Shown here in pieces: positions 1-14,810 of a stretch of DNA of 64,000 nucleotides (its first letter is position 1; each line of letters starts with the position of its first letter). The translations under genes were made by a program, and so were the position numbers. The notes beneath the pieces were generated by a model, which was not told the origin of the DNA, searched no databases, and worked only from the letters and a program-made list of their open reading frames with translations. Location: positions 7,535,459 to 7,599,458 of the forward strand of contig CM075206.1 of assembly GCA_037577475.1 (NCBI GenBank). Reading direction: 5' to 3'. The DNA is from Chaunax sp. Z400 (Eukaryota > Chordata > Actinopteri > Lophiiformes > Chaunacidae).

Positions 1-2898
1 ACCAGGTTCCTTTGAGGACATGTCATATAAATGGGGCCTCAAGAGTATAAGCATGGCTTTGTCTACAATGTGATGCGTGCTGTCTGTGTGCTTCACTTTA
101 GTTGGGCCCTGTGTTTTTGTGACAGTTAATCACACATTTATTAGATTATCATGGGACTCTAAGCTCTCAGAGCTGTGAAATATGTCTTGCTCTTTATGAA
201 GTGATTAAATGAGCATTAAAGAACAAGTCTGGACAGATTATGGCTCTGCAGCGCCGTCAGCAAATATTTAGCAAGTTTTTGTTTGCTGAGAGGCTGAGAG
301 ACTTGATGCGTGCAAATTTGGAAGGTGTGTCCAAAGCATTGCATGAACAGCTAGTAAATAGTCTGCCAGTTGTGGTCTGAGTCTGGACCTGTATTCTTGT
401 GACTTGAACGTGTGACTGAAATCACAACCGAGCACCTATTCAATAACAACATGTATTCTCAGCAACACACATGGATCTTTCCTGTTTGTGATCCCAGTGT
501 TCATTATTTTAAAGTTCACCCTGAAACTAAAGTAGGAATATTTCAGAGGGTGCTTTGTGTGCATGCATTGGTATTTGGACGTGTTGGCGTTTGTCAATAC
601 ATTGCATGTCGAGACTGTGTGTGTCTCCTATAGGACGAGGGCCTGCTGAGCACATCTTGCATAGTCTCTTTGGATCCCTGAGGGTAGAGCTGGGTCTTAT
701 CTCTTCGGGACATAAGTGCCATCTCTCTGTCTTCAGCCACATCCTCAGTGCTGTGAGATGGAAGCTGAGATTGGGGCCTTGGGGATTAGAGTTGGAGATC
801 CCGTTTTAAGATAAAATGTATTTCTTTTAGCGCTGAATTTAAACTTTATAGAGTTTTGAAGCTGCTCGATTTTCTACTTATAAGTTGCTGGAATAGCCTG
901 CAAGTGAGAACTATTTGAGCGTTATGACTCGTGCAGATGCTCCTCATGGTCTCCGATAATGGTGCACGAATGCGAAAGCCTGATAGGGAAACAATGGCCT
1001 TCCTCTTCGTTCCGCTGGGTGGTGACTGTGTGAGTTTGTGTTGTGTTGTTGCATAGTTTGGGGATGTGGGCTAGCGTGTGCATTGGACGGAGGGGCATCT
1101 GCTGTGAGGTAGAGCAGGAAGGGATGGGAGCCAGGCAGGGCAGTTGTGTAGAGCGAGTACGACCAGCACTGAAATAACAGTGGAGGAAGAGAACCCGCTT
1201 CCCCTAGACCAGGGAGTTTCCTCTCTCAGATAAAAGTTACTGCTGGAAGGAGATCATCACTGGTCAGATATGGTAAAATTACTCTTATTGTTATAATTTA
1301 CAACATGCTTTTGTCACTTACAATATTTAAAATTTTATTAAACACCGCTTTTATAATCATAGATGCTTTTAAAATGATTCCACTTTTATATACTGTATAT
1401 ATAGCTCGAGGGAACCAGCGCAGGGCAGAGTAGTCCATATCTGATGGTTACTCAAAGTGGACTTTTGTAACCTCACTCATTCAGAGGAGCGGTTGATGTC
1501 TGCTGGTGATAACCGTGACTAACTCATCCATGCGTGGGTGGATGAAAACAATCAGATGATGTATCTCAGCTGTGGAAAATGCCACAAGTGGCAGAAGAGA
1601 TAGTCATCTTACCTCTCCTTTGCGGTGGGTCAACAGGCACAGTATTTTGTCCGATTATGCACTTCATTTGCAGTCTGACAGATCTGCTTGACTGCATGAG
1701 ATGGTGTTAATTCTGGTTAATGTTTTGCCCATATATTTCTGAAATGGTCCGTTGATCGTAAGCTGAACGTCCACGGTGTCTGTATGCGGCCTCGCCTTCG
1801 CTGTCAGCTTTGACTGTGGATACCAGAACGTCATCTCCCTTTAACACACCAATTAACAAGTGAGCCCATCTCTGAAAAGGTCATCTGGGGATTTGGATGA
1901 AGGGATTAGAGGAGGAATGCATCAGAGGAGGGAGGAGGGGTGGTGGTAGAGGGATGTAGTGGCAATGAATGGGAATGATGACTAGGGGATTTTAATATAA
2001 TGTCATTAAGGCTAGGGGAGACAAAGGATGATGGTCTGTCCACAGACAGCATACGGACTAAGCGCTGACTGGTTGATTGACAGGGGCTATATGATTTAAA
2101 GTTGAGCAGAACTGCAGTGGCAGTGAGTTTTAGAAGCACACAGCGTTTTTAATGAATTCATGTAAGTTTGTACCTGCTTTGTAAACTTATTTTTGTTAGA
2201 ATGAAAGGGAGAACAGTGCTTTATTCAGTGTTTTGTACAGGGACACAAATACTATAATCATCTTACTCAAAGTGGACACCACACCAACCAGCCAGACTGA
2301 ATGCTCTAAGTGGAATAGCATGTCACAAGTTAAGTAAGGGGTTAATCTATAGACCCCTTCGTTTATGTGTTTATAATGCAGATCAGGCCAGGTAATTACA
2401 CTTGGCTCCACTTCCACTCCCCAGAGCAAGGGCCAAATTAGCATCCTAAGTCGATCGCTGTGCTCACGACACTGGAGTTTTTGTTTAAAGCCACACAAGT
2501 TTCAAACTCCACTCATATTCTTTCACAGCTGGAAATACAATCTAGAATGAGTAAATGAAACTCGTTTCTCTGGTTACATATGTGTGCCTTGCCTCTGTTC
2601 ATGTACATAGGAGATGACGCATGAATGTGTCAGATCCTGTTACAGTGGCAATTGCTGTAGAGAAATGCATCGACGTAAAAGTTGTCTTCGCCTTCTCCGT
2701 TGTGCATACATCTCTACATCCATCCATCCCACTCGCATGAGCCTGATATCTCAGGAATGCCTTGAGAGACTTTATTCCCATTTTGCGAATATCCACTGGG
2801 ACTCAAGGATGAACTACTTAGCATTTGGTGGTGAAAGGTCAAGACCACTTGTACTTCACGAAACATGTTTCTAGCCATAACTCAAGATGCTTATTATG

Positions 2899-2923
2899 AT
2901 AATAATAATAATAATAATAATAA
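2899..2923. repeat. (ATA)n microsatellite
   Basis: About eight uninterrupted ATA/TAA units in the upstream kiaa1217 intron. Confidence 0.95.
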
Positions 2924-5075
2924 GATGAAGTGATGACTTCAAAAGATCCAAAGGTCAGCTTCACTATGGCATTATAATGTTCTGTTAAAGTTCTGTTGTC
3001 CAATGCCATAAGACAAGGAGAGATGACACGTGGTCGGATGCTGACTGGGTGGAAGATGCATGTGAAACATCTACATTTTAGAATTTTTTTCACCATTAAT
3101 GCTGGTAGTCCACCACAAACTCATTGGTTTGCTGATTATTGAGCCTCAGCTGATGATTAAGCTTCCTCTGTAAAAAATAGTCTGTAAGTGAAGGCTGCAT
3201 GTTTCTCACTGGAAATTATTCACTGAAATCATTAATGCCAGCTTAGTGATCATTTCCATTTTGCAAAAAATGACATGAATATAAACTTGACTGATTGGCG
3301 GAGGTTTGCAGCCACAAAGGCAGTCATTCTAGTTTTAATATAAAAACTAGGCGATGTTATCAAAAAGCTTTTGTAACCATACGGATGTTGATTATATAAA
3401 GATGTAGGCACCAATCAGTGGGCTTTGTGTAGGCTGCCAGCAGGTGTAGTGCATGATGGTGTGGCAGTTCTCGAGGCTATGTCTATACTTAAATCTCCGT
3501 GAGTGACACGGCAGACTCCAGGTGGGAACTGCCATTATTCTGTAACAGTCGTGATTTACTTTAATTGCCCCATTTTGGCTCTAAATGTCAGTCAGTCTGT
3601 CAGAAGCTGAGACAGGGGCCGCTTGATGTAACATAATCCGCTCGGGGAAAATCATGCAACATTGTCCCTTCAGTTTGAAAAGGCGCTGTACTATTCAAGA
3701 CAAGCGACAGGTAGCAATAAAAAGACCCTCTACTGTACATGCGTGCACACCAGAGTCTGTCTGAATAATAACTGAACAGTACTAAGAGAGTACGATGTAA
3801 TGGGTGAGGTTAATAGCGCTCATAAAATCTGCGAAATTACCAAATGATCAAAGTTATTAGATAAATGTAGTGGTGTGGTAAAGAAAATGAAAATGAGAAT
3901 ACTCTTGTCAAGAACAAGTACCTCGTTGTATTGTACTAAGTTACATTCCATCACTGAATATTCCATATATATTTTGGGAATGCAGCAACTCAACAACACA
4001 GACCTGATCTTTCTTTGAAACTGTATTGGACTGTTTGTCAGACCCCTGTGGCATAAATGTTCTCAGGATGTCCTGGGTTCCGGTCAGATTTTCTGGAATG
4101 GCCAGACTCGCTCATGCATGCACGCTGTCTCCCTTTGTGTCTCTCTTTTTTCACTCTTTCAAACGCACATAGCACACAGACAGCACACATTTGAGCTGTT
4201 TACTTTCCTTTTCTCTGTAAGCACAGATGTCTGCCAATTAGAAACCTACAGTAACACAATGCAGTACCTTTGTGTGCTGACGACCTGAGGATAAGCTTTG
4301 TCACACCACGCGAGCATTTAGATGAGTTGAATTCCATCGAGTTATTTCTAGACCCCCTCTGACATACTGGAATCGTAGTGAGGATTATAGCAACCTGCTG
4401 ACATTGGCTACAACACTTCACAGTCAACCCACTTTCTTAGTAGTACACACATTTTCTGATCCCTTTGACAATGTCAAGATCTATTTTCAAGACACATTCC
4501 TTATAAAGGGCCTCTTTTCTTGACTTTACAACATCTTTCCTTTGTTTAAGATAATGTCTTTGTCTCAGTTTCTCGTTCATCATGGCTGTCAGAGCAAATA
4601 TGGCGTACAGAGGGAGTCGCTGCTGAAGAAGCAGGATCACAGGCTGTTTGACTGAAGGAGGGTAAATCCGTTGTGTGGAATGTGCTTTGTGAGCTCATTG
4701 AAGCAGGGGTTTTACAGTGCTAATCAGCGGTTGGCCTGTGGTTTTCAAATCTGCTCGCTGAAGTGGGAAATGGTTGGTCGAGACAGGAAGTGGCTTCGGT
4801 TGCGAGGCAGTATCATTGCGCATACGTCTTGTCAGAATGACGATTGCTAAATTCGCACATGAATGGGAGGGAGAGAGACAGAGGAGTTCATCGGAGCTAA
4901 ACTGTTGACATTTGGAGAGGACAACTCATTTGTCAGATGTGGATTGGTGTGGAGTGGTTTAATTTAGTAGCTCACTGCTTTCCACAGGGAGGCAGAGGGT
5001 CGACTTGCGATGTACTTCACTTTTATATGTGACTTCTATATCTCCTTCTCCAGCTGTCACTTTGTGCAGTATTTC

Positions 5076-5117
5076 CTGGGGATGGGCCTTGATTGGCCTT
5101 GAAATGCCCATCCCTAG
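5076..5117. repeat. Inverted repeat with 12-bp stem and 18-nt loop
   Basis: 5076-5087 pairs with 5106-5117 with a single G-T wobble; the core is GGGATGGGC and GCCCATCCC. The loop also contains part of a short direct repeat (ggccttga twice). Confidence 0.85.
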
Positions 5118-5368
5118 TATTTTCCTGAGATTCGACAAACATTGAACGCAACATTTTTAATCAGCATACTTAAAGAAAGAATAATAATTTCTAATAATTA
5201 AAAACGAATTAATTCCATCATGGGCACACACAACACTGTAACTGTACTGCTTCAGTTAGCTAACTTTATTCGGCCTACTCTTCCCTACTTGCTTATATTA
5301 GACCACATTTTAGCATATTGCATTTTTCTCATAACTATCCATTTAATATTTGGATGGAGCCAGTGGAG

Positions 5369-5412
5369 AGTTAGCTTAGCTTAACATAAAGAGGTGGAAA
5401 CACTAGCCTCAG
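5369..5412. mobile_element. Fragment of the same dispersed teleost repeat
   Basis: gttagcttagcttaacata followed by aagaggtggaaacactagcct shares its core with the copy near 25780-25830. Flanks are too diverged to set borders. Confidence 0.45.
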
Positions 5413-7676
5413 ACTATATGACTGTGATATTGATTTACTCATAAAACTCTTGATAAAATGATGGTATACATTTCTAAATGTTCACTTCCTTTACCGCCTT
5501 GAATCCACCACATATTTAATTATCTGATGGTAAGTTTGGGCACAATTCAGAAATATTGTATCAACTTACTGTGGAATCAAATCAAAACTTTATCTGATGC
5601 CTAAAGTATTTATTTCTGTCACCAGTTGTGTGTTTTTTCATGCAGAAAATCAAAATCATAACCAAGATAAAGTTTCAAGGTTGCTCCTCCTCCACCCACT
5701 CTAGTATTTTAGAAAATATTCAGTTACACCGCTCTACCACTCTGACATAATTACTACACACAGGTGTTGGGGGAAGCCAATATGATGCATCACTCCTTAG
5801 GGTGACACAGTGCAACACCTGAAGGTAGAGCAGTAGTGTGGCAGGGCTGTTTGGACCATCCACCGTTGAATACACCCATAAATCATTCAGGATCCAGATT
5901 AAATTCCCTGACACATGTCTGGTTTCAGGTGACGTCTCAACTCCACACAACCCTTCTGTTTAAAAAGGTGATCATCATATCATCATATATTAAGAGTGCG
6001 AGGGTACATTTTTATGCATGTGTTTTTAATCCCTGGGAGGTTGTAGCCTAAGGGTATTTTCATGGAATTAAAGGAGTTGAGTGATGGCTCAGCAGTTTCG
6101 CCTGCTGCGTTAAGTCACTGTGACGGTGCACCACATGGATGTTCGCACACTATAACTTAGCAAATATCACATGGGAATGATGATTCCAAGATGATTGCAA
6201 TTGATTGTATTGATAATGATGAAATTATTAAATAAGCAAATGCTTTGTTGAAGTAAGTTGCATTCCTTTTAGCTCCTTTTCTACTTTTCTTTCATCTGCT
6301 GTTGAGATTGATTTGTTTCCATGACTCCCCTGCTTTTTTTTGATGACCATTTTTTATTTCCTAGCCCTTTGTTGTTGTTTTTTTGTTTTCTCCTCTCCTC
6401 TTTTCTCCCATCAGTCTTTACAGGGCATGCTCTCATCCCTTCGCTCTGAGCTTGACATTCAGAGGTATTTGATGAAAATCCAATTGCCCCACAGAGTTAG
6501 TCAGCCTTTTTATCTTATTTGCATCATGCCATTGTGTGTGTGTGTGTGTGGAAATGTATGCATCATGCTATCGTGCATATTTGCTGGGTGACCACGCTCC
6601 CAGCCCTTGTGTGCCCTATTCTCTCAGCACCTGTCCTGTCTGCCTGCCAAGCACAGTTGTCTACCAGGCTAAACCAGTTCTGGCCATGAAAGCTCCCACA
6701 ATTGTTGACTGAACTCAGTGTAAATCACTTAAATTCTTTATTTGTCTGTACGTGTATGAGCATGAGACAGCCGCACATGCATGCAGGTGTGTTCAAGAGA
6801 AACTGGTGGACCTGCTCTTGTGTCTCCAGCTGCATTAACTCCACAGCGCCGCACGTCTGCAAGAGAAGAAGAGCGTTTCATGGAGCCCGGTGTTCACTGG
6901 CCCCGCAGTTTTAGTCCCAGTGGAACAGATCACTTTTCAGCACCACACAATAGCTCAATGGGCGCTGTAGTCGTGTCACACATCGTCTTATTGTAGCTGT
7001 GGCTTGAGGATGGCAAGTCACACAGGTCAAATTACAGAGTAGCTAACTGATCTTCAAGTTTGGATGACTCAGGTTTTGATCCTCAATCAGTCATTAAAAG
7101 GAATTTCTCCTTCTGTAGTGCCCACATTTTAGGTTTGTATGTGATCTCTTTCAGTTTATCATTATGCAAGGTTTGAGCTGTTTGAAATTTACCATCATGT
7201 ACTGTTAGTGTCATTATTAATTCAGACTGGCTCAAACAGGGGTGATGGAAAAGCCGAGACGGTAATATGATTAGAAGCTTCCTTATGCTCTATAACGTTC
7301 GGTGATGTGATGGGCTTGTAAGATAATACTGAGCAGCATTAGATGTTTGAGCATGTATCAGTGACATTATGAAGTACTAACAGTGTTAACTCTTGCATGA
7401 CTGCACTCTTTTCATTTATTTAGCTGTTGCAGTGTAGTCAAGCTCAAAATCAACATCAGAGGTGCTTTATTGTGGCTCGCCAAAGAATTAGATGCAGCGT
7501 TTTGTTTTTTTTCAAACTCCACCTACAGTATATCATATCTTAAGGAGTATGCTTGACACTCATTGCAAAGTTAGACAGCTTTGCTCTATCATTTGAAGAA
7601 TAAAGAACTCATGCACTCAATCCATCCATGGTTTCACCCTTAACGTGTTGCGTTTCCATGTGCGTCCCCCTTCCAG

Positions 7677-10600
7677 AGCAGAAGCCCAAAGCACGGCCCC
7701 AACCCGCAACCCAGCGTCGGCGACCAGGTTGACCACCTCTCTCTGGCCTCCCTGGAGTCATTGGACACCATGTCTGAGGCAGACACACCAACAGGATTCA
7801 CCAGAGGCAGCCGGGTTCGTGCCAGCCTGCCTGTGGTGCGATCGACCAACCAGACAAAGGATCGCTCCCTAGGTACGATGTGTATTTTTGGGTCGAGAAA
7901 ATTTCTGCATTCTGTGCCAATCAACTGTCTTGTAATTTCAGTTTCCCTCTCAAAACCCCCAAACTGACAATATTTTGCCACAAATAAATTATTCTCTCTG
8001 GTCAATTAAAAGCTTATTTTGAATAAAGATTCAATCTGAAATCTTTAATTTACTAATGTGAAGCTGATTTAGCATTAATCCCTCTCAAAAGCCTACATTT
8101 TGCAGCTTTTTAGCATAATCTCGGCCTATAACTTTAGAACTCTTTTAACTTTTAACACCGCATGATCTCACCATTTCACCTCGTCCAAGTGTTTTCCTCT
8201 TACTCCATCTAACTTCTCCTCTCCTCCCTCCCTCCCTCATCTCTCCCCCTCAGCTCTCGGCTTCGTTTTAATTAGAATTCACCTCCTCTGTAGTGAAAGA
8301 TTAGTGAATTCTTCCACAATATGCCATCGTGTTATTGACAGGATTAGAAATAGGGTGTCTTATCAACACAAATGGCGCTTCATTTGCATCCATTCACAGA
8401 AACGCTGTAAAGTTGTGCAGAATTAAGTTGCTGCATTAGGGTGAGAGTACTGGGGGGGGGGAAGTTTGAGAACTCCCCCAACAAAGTAGGAGAGTCTGTA
8501 ATATTTTAGGAGGATAGTCTTCAAAGGTGGCTCACAGCTCAGCAAGGCATCTGCTGCTGGATAATAACAGCCTTTTCACCAAAGTGAAAATGAATGAAAC
8601 TATAATGTGCTGTTTTGCACACTTGCAAATCCTGTCAAAAAATGCTTTCAAAAAATATGCTTCACCATGCATGCCTGCACATCCGGACACACATCGATGC
8701 TCAATCTCTCTCTCTATTTAGAAAAACAACATCAGGACAAAGCGGTATGACAGTAGGGGGGGGTTATGGTGTGGTGAAAGGGGAGGAGAGAAAAGGGGGC
8801 ACCTCTTAACTGCAGTGTCCCTCCTACAGTCTCTCTTTCACACACACACACACACACACACATAAAGGCACACACTTTTCTGGGTCCCAACGGACGTTTG
8901 GGGCTTCTTCTTAGGGTTTAGTATCTCCAGCTTGTGCTGTAGGAGTCGTGGCGTGGTCTTTTCCAGAGCATCATAAAAATCAGCAGAAAGCAAGAAATCC
9001 TTAAAAACCTAATGTGAGTATCAGATTTCATCTAGAATACTGAACTGTATTGTATTCCAAGCTGTTAATTCTACAGTTTTAATGTAGTATTTATTTGCAT
9101 TTTCGTTCCACGTCACTGTCCTACTAATGGACACAGAAAAGTATTTCTCTCATGATTATACTTTAAATTAAACTTTTGTGTCTCACTGGAGAAATGTGGT
9201 CCTCCGTCTGCAGTGCTGTGCCCATTTGGTCAGGAAAACCACCGGCCATTTGCTTCCAATCTGGAGTGAAATCTGGCACTCAGGAATGTAACACCACTGA
9301 CTCTTTGATAGAACTCTTCAGCATTGTCGTCGCTAAAAACAAAAAAAAATCTGATGTTAAAAGAACTCAAAATTTCCTAAAACATGCTTTGTCATCAAAC
9401 ACTTATGCATTAAATGCTAACATCTGGATGAAAACTATCCAACTGTTACCATAACAGCTCTCAGGGGGGAAAGATGAAGTTATTCTGCAAATGGTCACTT
9501 TAAGGAATTAGTGCACAGAAACCCAGACAGACCAGAGAGAGCAATGACATGCTCAGCAATTTTATTTCCTGGATTTGCCCTCTTTCTGTCTCACTATTTC
9601 TTGTGGAGCATGTAGGATCTTGTATAATATTTCACCAACATCTGGTAGCTTTTACAGGCTCAGCCCTTTTATGGAGTTACACCAACTAAACCCATACCTT
9701 CGTTCCTTAAAAGCTTTACTGGGCACAAATGGACAAGTAACTTTGAAATGTTTTGTATCACAGGTCTTTAGCGTCAGCAGTTGATGAAATATGACAATAG
9801 CTGGAATAGCTGGTCAATTCTCGTGAAATATGGCACATAACTAGAGGAGAAAGTTGCATTGTTGCTACATTTAAACCTGTAAATCAGTGCCATGCTGTTT
9901 GAAGCAATGAGAATAAGGCAGGATAGAATAAAGAGAATAGACATAGAAATGTGTTTTTTTTTCTCCCTGGCATTGTTTATACAAGTGCAGTGTGGGCGTT
10001 GACATAAATTTTGCAGGGGAGACATCTGTTTTTCTAAAGCACAGTACAGAAGCCACACCCAGGGTTCAGAGGTTCAGGCTTTGGTCTGTTTGATGCACAA
10101 CTTGCACGGTTCCACCCGGACCGCACACAGCCCTGCCTATGTCCTTCATTCCTACCCCAGCTCACTTTTTAAATATCAAGTAATTTGTCTGGAATATAGA
10201 GCAGGATTTTCTCAAACACAAAATGGAATATGAACAGGAATTGTGTGTCAGAAAATCTACCAGGAAAACATGCACCACAGAACCGTTTTCAAAGGCTTTA
10301 ATATCCTTTGGGCAACAGTAGAGGGTAACCATTCATTAGCTCGATTCAAATGTAAAAAAAGAAAAAAAAAGTTTTCCTAACCCACAAATGGTTACTTCAG
10401 AGGACAGTTCACCATCGAAATATCCAGATACTGAAGAGGATGAATGTGTTTTCATCAATGCCAGCTGCAAGGCTTTGATGGTTTTTAATGGAAATATGTG
10501 GAAAGTGATTTATGTCTGGCCACATATCTGCACTGGTCCTGGTATTAGGCAGCCATCACCAGACATTGTGATGTGGGCCGGGTGCCAACTGTGTTTTCAC

Positions 10601-13600
10601 AGGTCAGGAATGGTGCAGGAAAAGGTGCTTTTTATTCGGATCATGTATTGTGGTTGTTTGAGGCTTTCCTAAAGTATAATAAGAATGCCTTAAGGCCCAT
10701 TAATGCTCCTTCTACATACTTAAATGGATACGTCCGTCCACAAACGGTCTATCCGTCGTTTATAAGGTTAAGTGTTTGTTTGAATTAACAGATTAATACT
10801 GCATTGGGGACTTGACTTCATATGTATCAGAATAAACAGTGAGATTCTGAACCATGAGAATGAATTGTGAATTGAATAGATTATACCAACCATGCTGCTC
10901 CCCTGCTCTCTCTGCCTGCAGGTGTACTGTACCTGCAGTACGGCGACGAGACCAAACAGATCCGCATGCCTAACGAGGTCACCAGCATCGATACTGTCAG
11001 AGCTCTGTTTGTTAGTGCCTTCCCGCAGCAGCTCACCATGAAGATGCTGGAGTCGCCCAGCGTCGCCGTCTACGTCAAGGATGACATGAGGAATATGTAC
11101 TACGAGCTCACTGACGTCAGGTAAAGATATGCTTGTGTTTCCTAAACATGGATGTCGAGTAAGTTGGACAGGATATGTTTTGTTAACAGGACATCCAAGG
11201 TGTGCTCCATAGTTTCAGTCTTCCTCTGAAGGTCCTTTTCTTTTCCCTTCCCTGAGCACTTCCTCTTTAATCTCCCCCCTCACAGAAAGCGCCACCGATC
11301 AGGAAAACTTCTCACTTCCTTTTAACCTCATGTCAACACTTAATAGAAAGGAAGTTATTTGGAGATGAAGCCATATGGCAAAAGGTCTCAGGTAAACCCA
11401 AACAAACTGAAGAGCACTCTTAAGACTCTTAAGATGAATTGATGAATGAAAATGAAATGAAAAGATTAATTTCTTACCTGTTGTCCCCTCTCCTTTGGTG
11501 AAAGTTTGACTGTAGAAAGTTTGAACATTGTCTTTTTACACTTTATGACATCCTTTTATGCATTTCAGACCATACCCTCCAAGGTAGGTATCCTTGTACT
11601 TAGTTGTGTGTATCATTTACAACCACACAAACACATGCTAGATCAATGTCTTGCTTGTTCTTTCGCCTTCCTGGTCGGTATTACCCATCATGTCGTTTCA
11701 GTAATACACAAAAAGATTCTATGTGGCAAGACAGTACACAGCCATTTGTTCTAGTTATTTATTTAAAACAAACATAACTCTTGAAGACATAAGCAACTTG
11801 GCCCCATTGTGCTCAGACTTCCTGCTCAAATCCAATGTGTACTTAGTGACTAACACTTTATCAGGGCTGTAAAATATGTCTCATGATTCCTTAAGGTTGG
11901 TACAAGGGTCCAGGGTGCTACACTGTAGTGAGACCGGCAGAAGAGAGAGCAGATCTGCTCCCAGCTTATGTAGTTGAGCCACGTTTCAAACGAGTAGTAG
12001 TAGATGTTTTTATAGACTTTAGAGAGTTAGAGGAAATGTCATATAACAAAAGACTATCAGAGCCTCTGTCGGGGTATGTACCCTTGGCAGGGTGGCTAAA
12101 GATGCCCAGACCGAGGCATCGTCGGCCGCTGTCAGACGGCGATATCTGGGAGGTCTATTTACCGCTGCACACCTCTTCCCCCTACAGGAACATCACGGAT
12201 CACTCATGCCTGAAGGTCTATCACAAGGACCCTGCACAAGCGTTCAGCCATGGGCCAAGACCTGCCAATGGTGATACCAGGGTGAGTACTCAACTAGCAA
12301 AGCGTTGAAAATTGTTGGCTCGTTAACAGCAGTAGTTGCAAGATGACCAGACCTGTTGCGCATAGACTTTTAAGTCCAGCCTCCAATTCTTCTCATTCAC
12401 ACATCCTGTTTGCAGTTGAGGGAAAGAATGTCCCCCTGCCTCTTAATCTGCCTAGAGGGGTCTCATATTGTTCTCCCAGAGGCTTGCGATTGTGCCTCGT
12501 CTGTGTGCTTTGGTGCAGCTTTCTTAAGGGACAATGGAGCTCATTTTCCTTCTTCATTCTTCCCTTAATATTATCCCTAATTTCTTTCTCTTCGGAATCC
12601 AGCATGTTTCTTGTGGATGTAACAAACAAAAGCCCGAAAGAGTCATTTCCTCAAAAGCTCCTCCTCAAATCCGACTCTCTAATCCGTCTGACCCTTTATG
12701 TAACCCGCTGCTCCTCTCGCAGATTCCAAGGTAGCGTTGCTGCACCATTGTTATACTGCAAAAATTGCATTAACCTTAGCAACAATCCCGCTGCCACATG
12801 CTCTATGTGCGTCATAAGTATAAAGTGAAATGGATAAAGTTGAAAGGAATAATGAGGCAAACATGGTGAGGTCTCAGTCCAGATGGGATGATGACTTTGG
12901 GGTACTGCAGAAACTCTTAAATTCTGTTGCTGACAGCGAGTTGCTTCGGCTTGCTCTCTGCAATGGATTCCCTCAAGGGGAAGTGAACAAAAGAGGGAAG
13001 ACGGCAAAAAAAACAACAACTGAAAAGTTGACAGGGGAATTTAAAGTGAAATCTGTGTCTCACTATACAAAATTACCTATTTGAACTGTCTGGCACTTGC
13101 TGACTCAATAGAATTGAATAATATTACTTGTACGGCGTGAGCTGCAACACATTAAGCAAAGAGGAGCAAGGCAACTTTACAAAGGCTGTTGTGCAAAGAT
13201 TGTGAAATGAAGACATGAATTAGAAACAGGCAGAAGACATTGTTGTCACGAATAGTGCTGTGAATGTTTAACCAAGCAGCAATCGACACAGATATGAAGA
13301 TTGGACGTGGTTGTGAGGTGCGGAGGCCAGGTTGGCTAATGGTGCAGGATAGGAAAAAAAGAAACTAATTAGATGGCTTTTATTGCATTGATGCAATAAT
13401 TTGCATTCTTGCTATGATACAATGACAAACTATCCTTTCCCCACCAACATATTGGAAAGTTTTAACACCCAGACACACAAACACAGACATTTTATACCCC
13501 GCTTGTAAGCAGTGTCTGTATTCTTGGCAGCTGTAAAGCTCGGACTGAAGATTTTTGTTTGATTTGTTTGCTTTTCAAAAGATGCTTAAGAGAGACATCA

Positions 13601-14764
13601 AAGTCTTTCTAGTTGTTTTTCTTTCTTGGCAACCACTTTTAATAATGGAACAGAAACTCTGACACTCAGAACAACAGAGGAAAATACTACAACCCAATGA
13701 ACTGGGCACCTGTTCAAACACTTCTTCAGGGGGGTGGTAGGGTTGGTACTTCACATCTGTGTGGGCTATTGAGTGTCCTCTTGTCTCACAAGAATGCCAG
13801 GCCTCGGATCAGATTTAACGTATCATCTGCTGTTACCTCTGTTATTGATCAAAGCTTTCTGGCCTAATAGAGTTGATAAAACCCCGTTGGTCAGACAAGT
13901 AACTGGAAAAGCAGAGTATGCAGCGGCTTGTGAGAATACAGAGGCGTTCTCTCGCACTTGAAGGATCTTTTTTGTCGTGTTTCATCGAATGAAAAAGCAG
14001 AAAATATTTTGAAATATTAATCTGGTCTTGTGCGAGGGATTGTGCACAAAGCGGTGCTTTGTATTCATAGAATTGTCAATAGTGGCTGCCAGAAGTGATG
14101 TTATGTACATATAGCTGGGGGAGTTATTTGGTAAATAGAGGTACCCTCTCTTCTCCAGGTGAGCCCACATAATTAATCATTTATTTTAGAATAAAAAATT
14201 GAAAGTCTTGTTTTTTGCTTACAGTTATGATAGTTAACAACAAGCTCCCTTCCTCTTTTTTTCTTCTTTTTAACACCGTTATTTAGACAGCAGCATAGCA
14301 AATCCAGCCTTAGTAAGACATTTAAATGTTGATGCACTTCCTCGAACCCTGCACCACAGCTCCTCTTTACCTTCGGAGACTTTCCAGTTTCTCTCCAACA
14401 CGGCAAGAGGTCGAGGTGACTTTTTCATGCTCCTACCAGACATGCCTCCCTCATTATTGGAAACGTAAGAGCAGCAGTGGAAGCCGAGACGGTCCACAAG
14501 TCAAACTCAAACCAAATGTTCCCTGACCAGGCCTCCTCACATGGTCATGTATTTATTTTTCAAGCCTTTACTCATCTGTTTTGTCTCAAACCAATAATTT
14601 ATAAGACAAATACAGGCTGTTTTTGCAAAGTCAGTGTATGTTGAGGATATTTTAAGAATGATTAGTCTTCCACAGGTGTAACATCTGTTTGGGATTTACA
14701 AGTGATGCATTTTTGCCCAAATATTGTTTAGCACTACAGAGAAATTCCTGCACAAGAAGGCAAC

Positions 14765-14810
<46 letters not shown>

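Larger units (their letters stand above)
1..7676 (+). other. kiaa1217: Intron of kiaa1217 upstream of the first visible exon
   Basis: No open frame here resembles the N-terminal part of KIAA1217 or any other protein I recognise. The short frames present lack family motifs or convincing splice sites. The exon at 7677 begins at phase 0 after TTCCAG, so the stretch should be intron, with the preceding exon outside the window. It contains an (ATA)n microsatellite at 2899-2923, a 12-bp-stem inverted repeat at 5076-5117 and a fragment of a teleost repeat at 5369-5412. Regulatory sequence is possible but cannot be told by eye. Confidence 0.65.

Noticed and set aside
6415..6464. Exon-like segment with a strong polypyrimidine acceptor and GTATTT donor
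   Set aside because: Its 50-base length does not keep the phase into the exon at 7677, and the peptide (SLQGMLSSLRSELDIQ) matches no KIAA1217 sequence I recall.
11928..12308. 126-codon + strand frame
   Set aside because: Only its part from 12188 to 12281 is a real kiaa1217 exon; the rest is the upstream intron read through.
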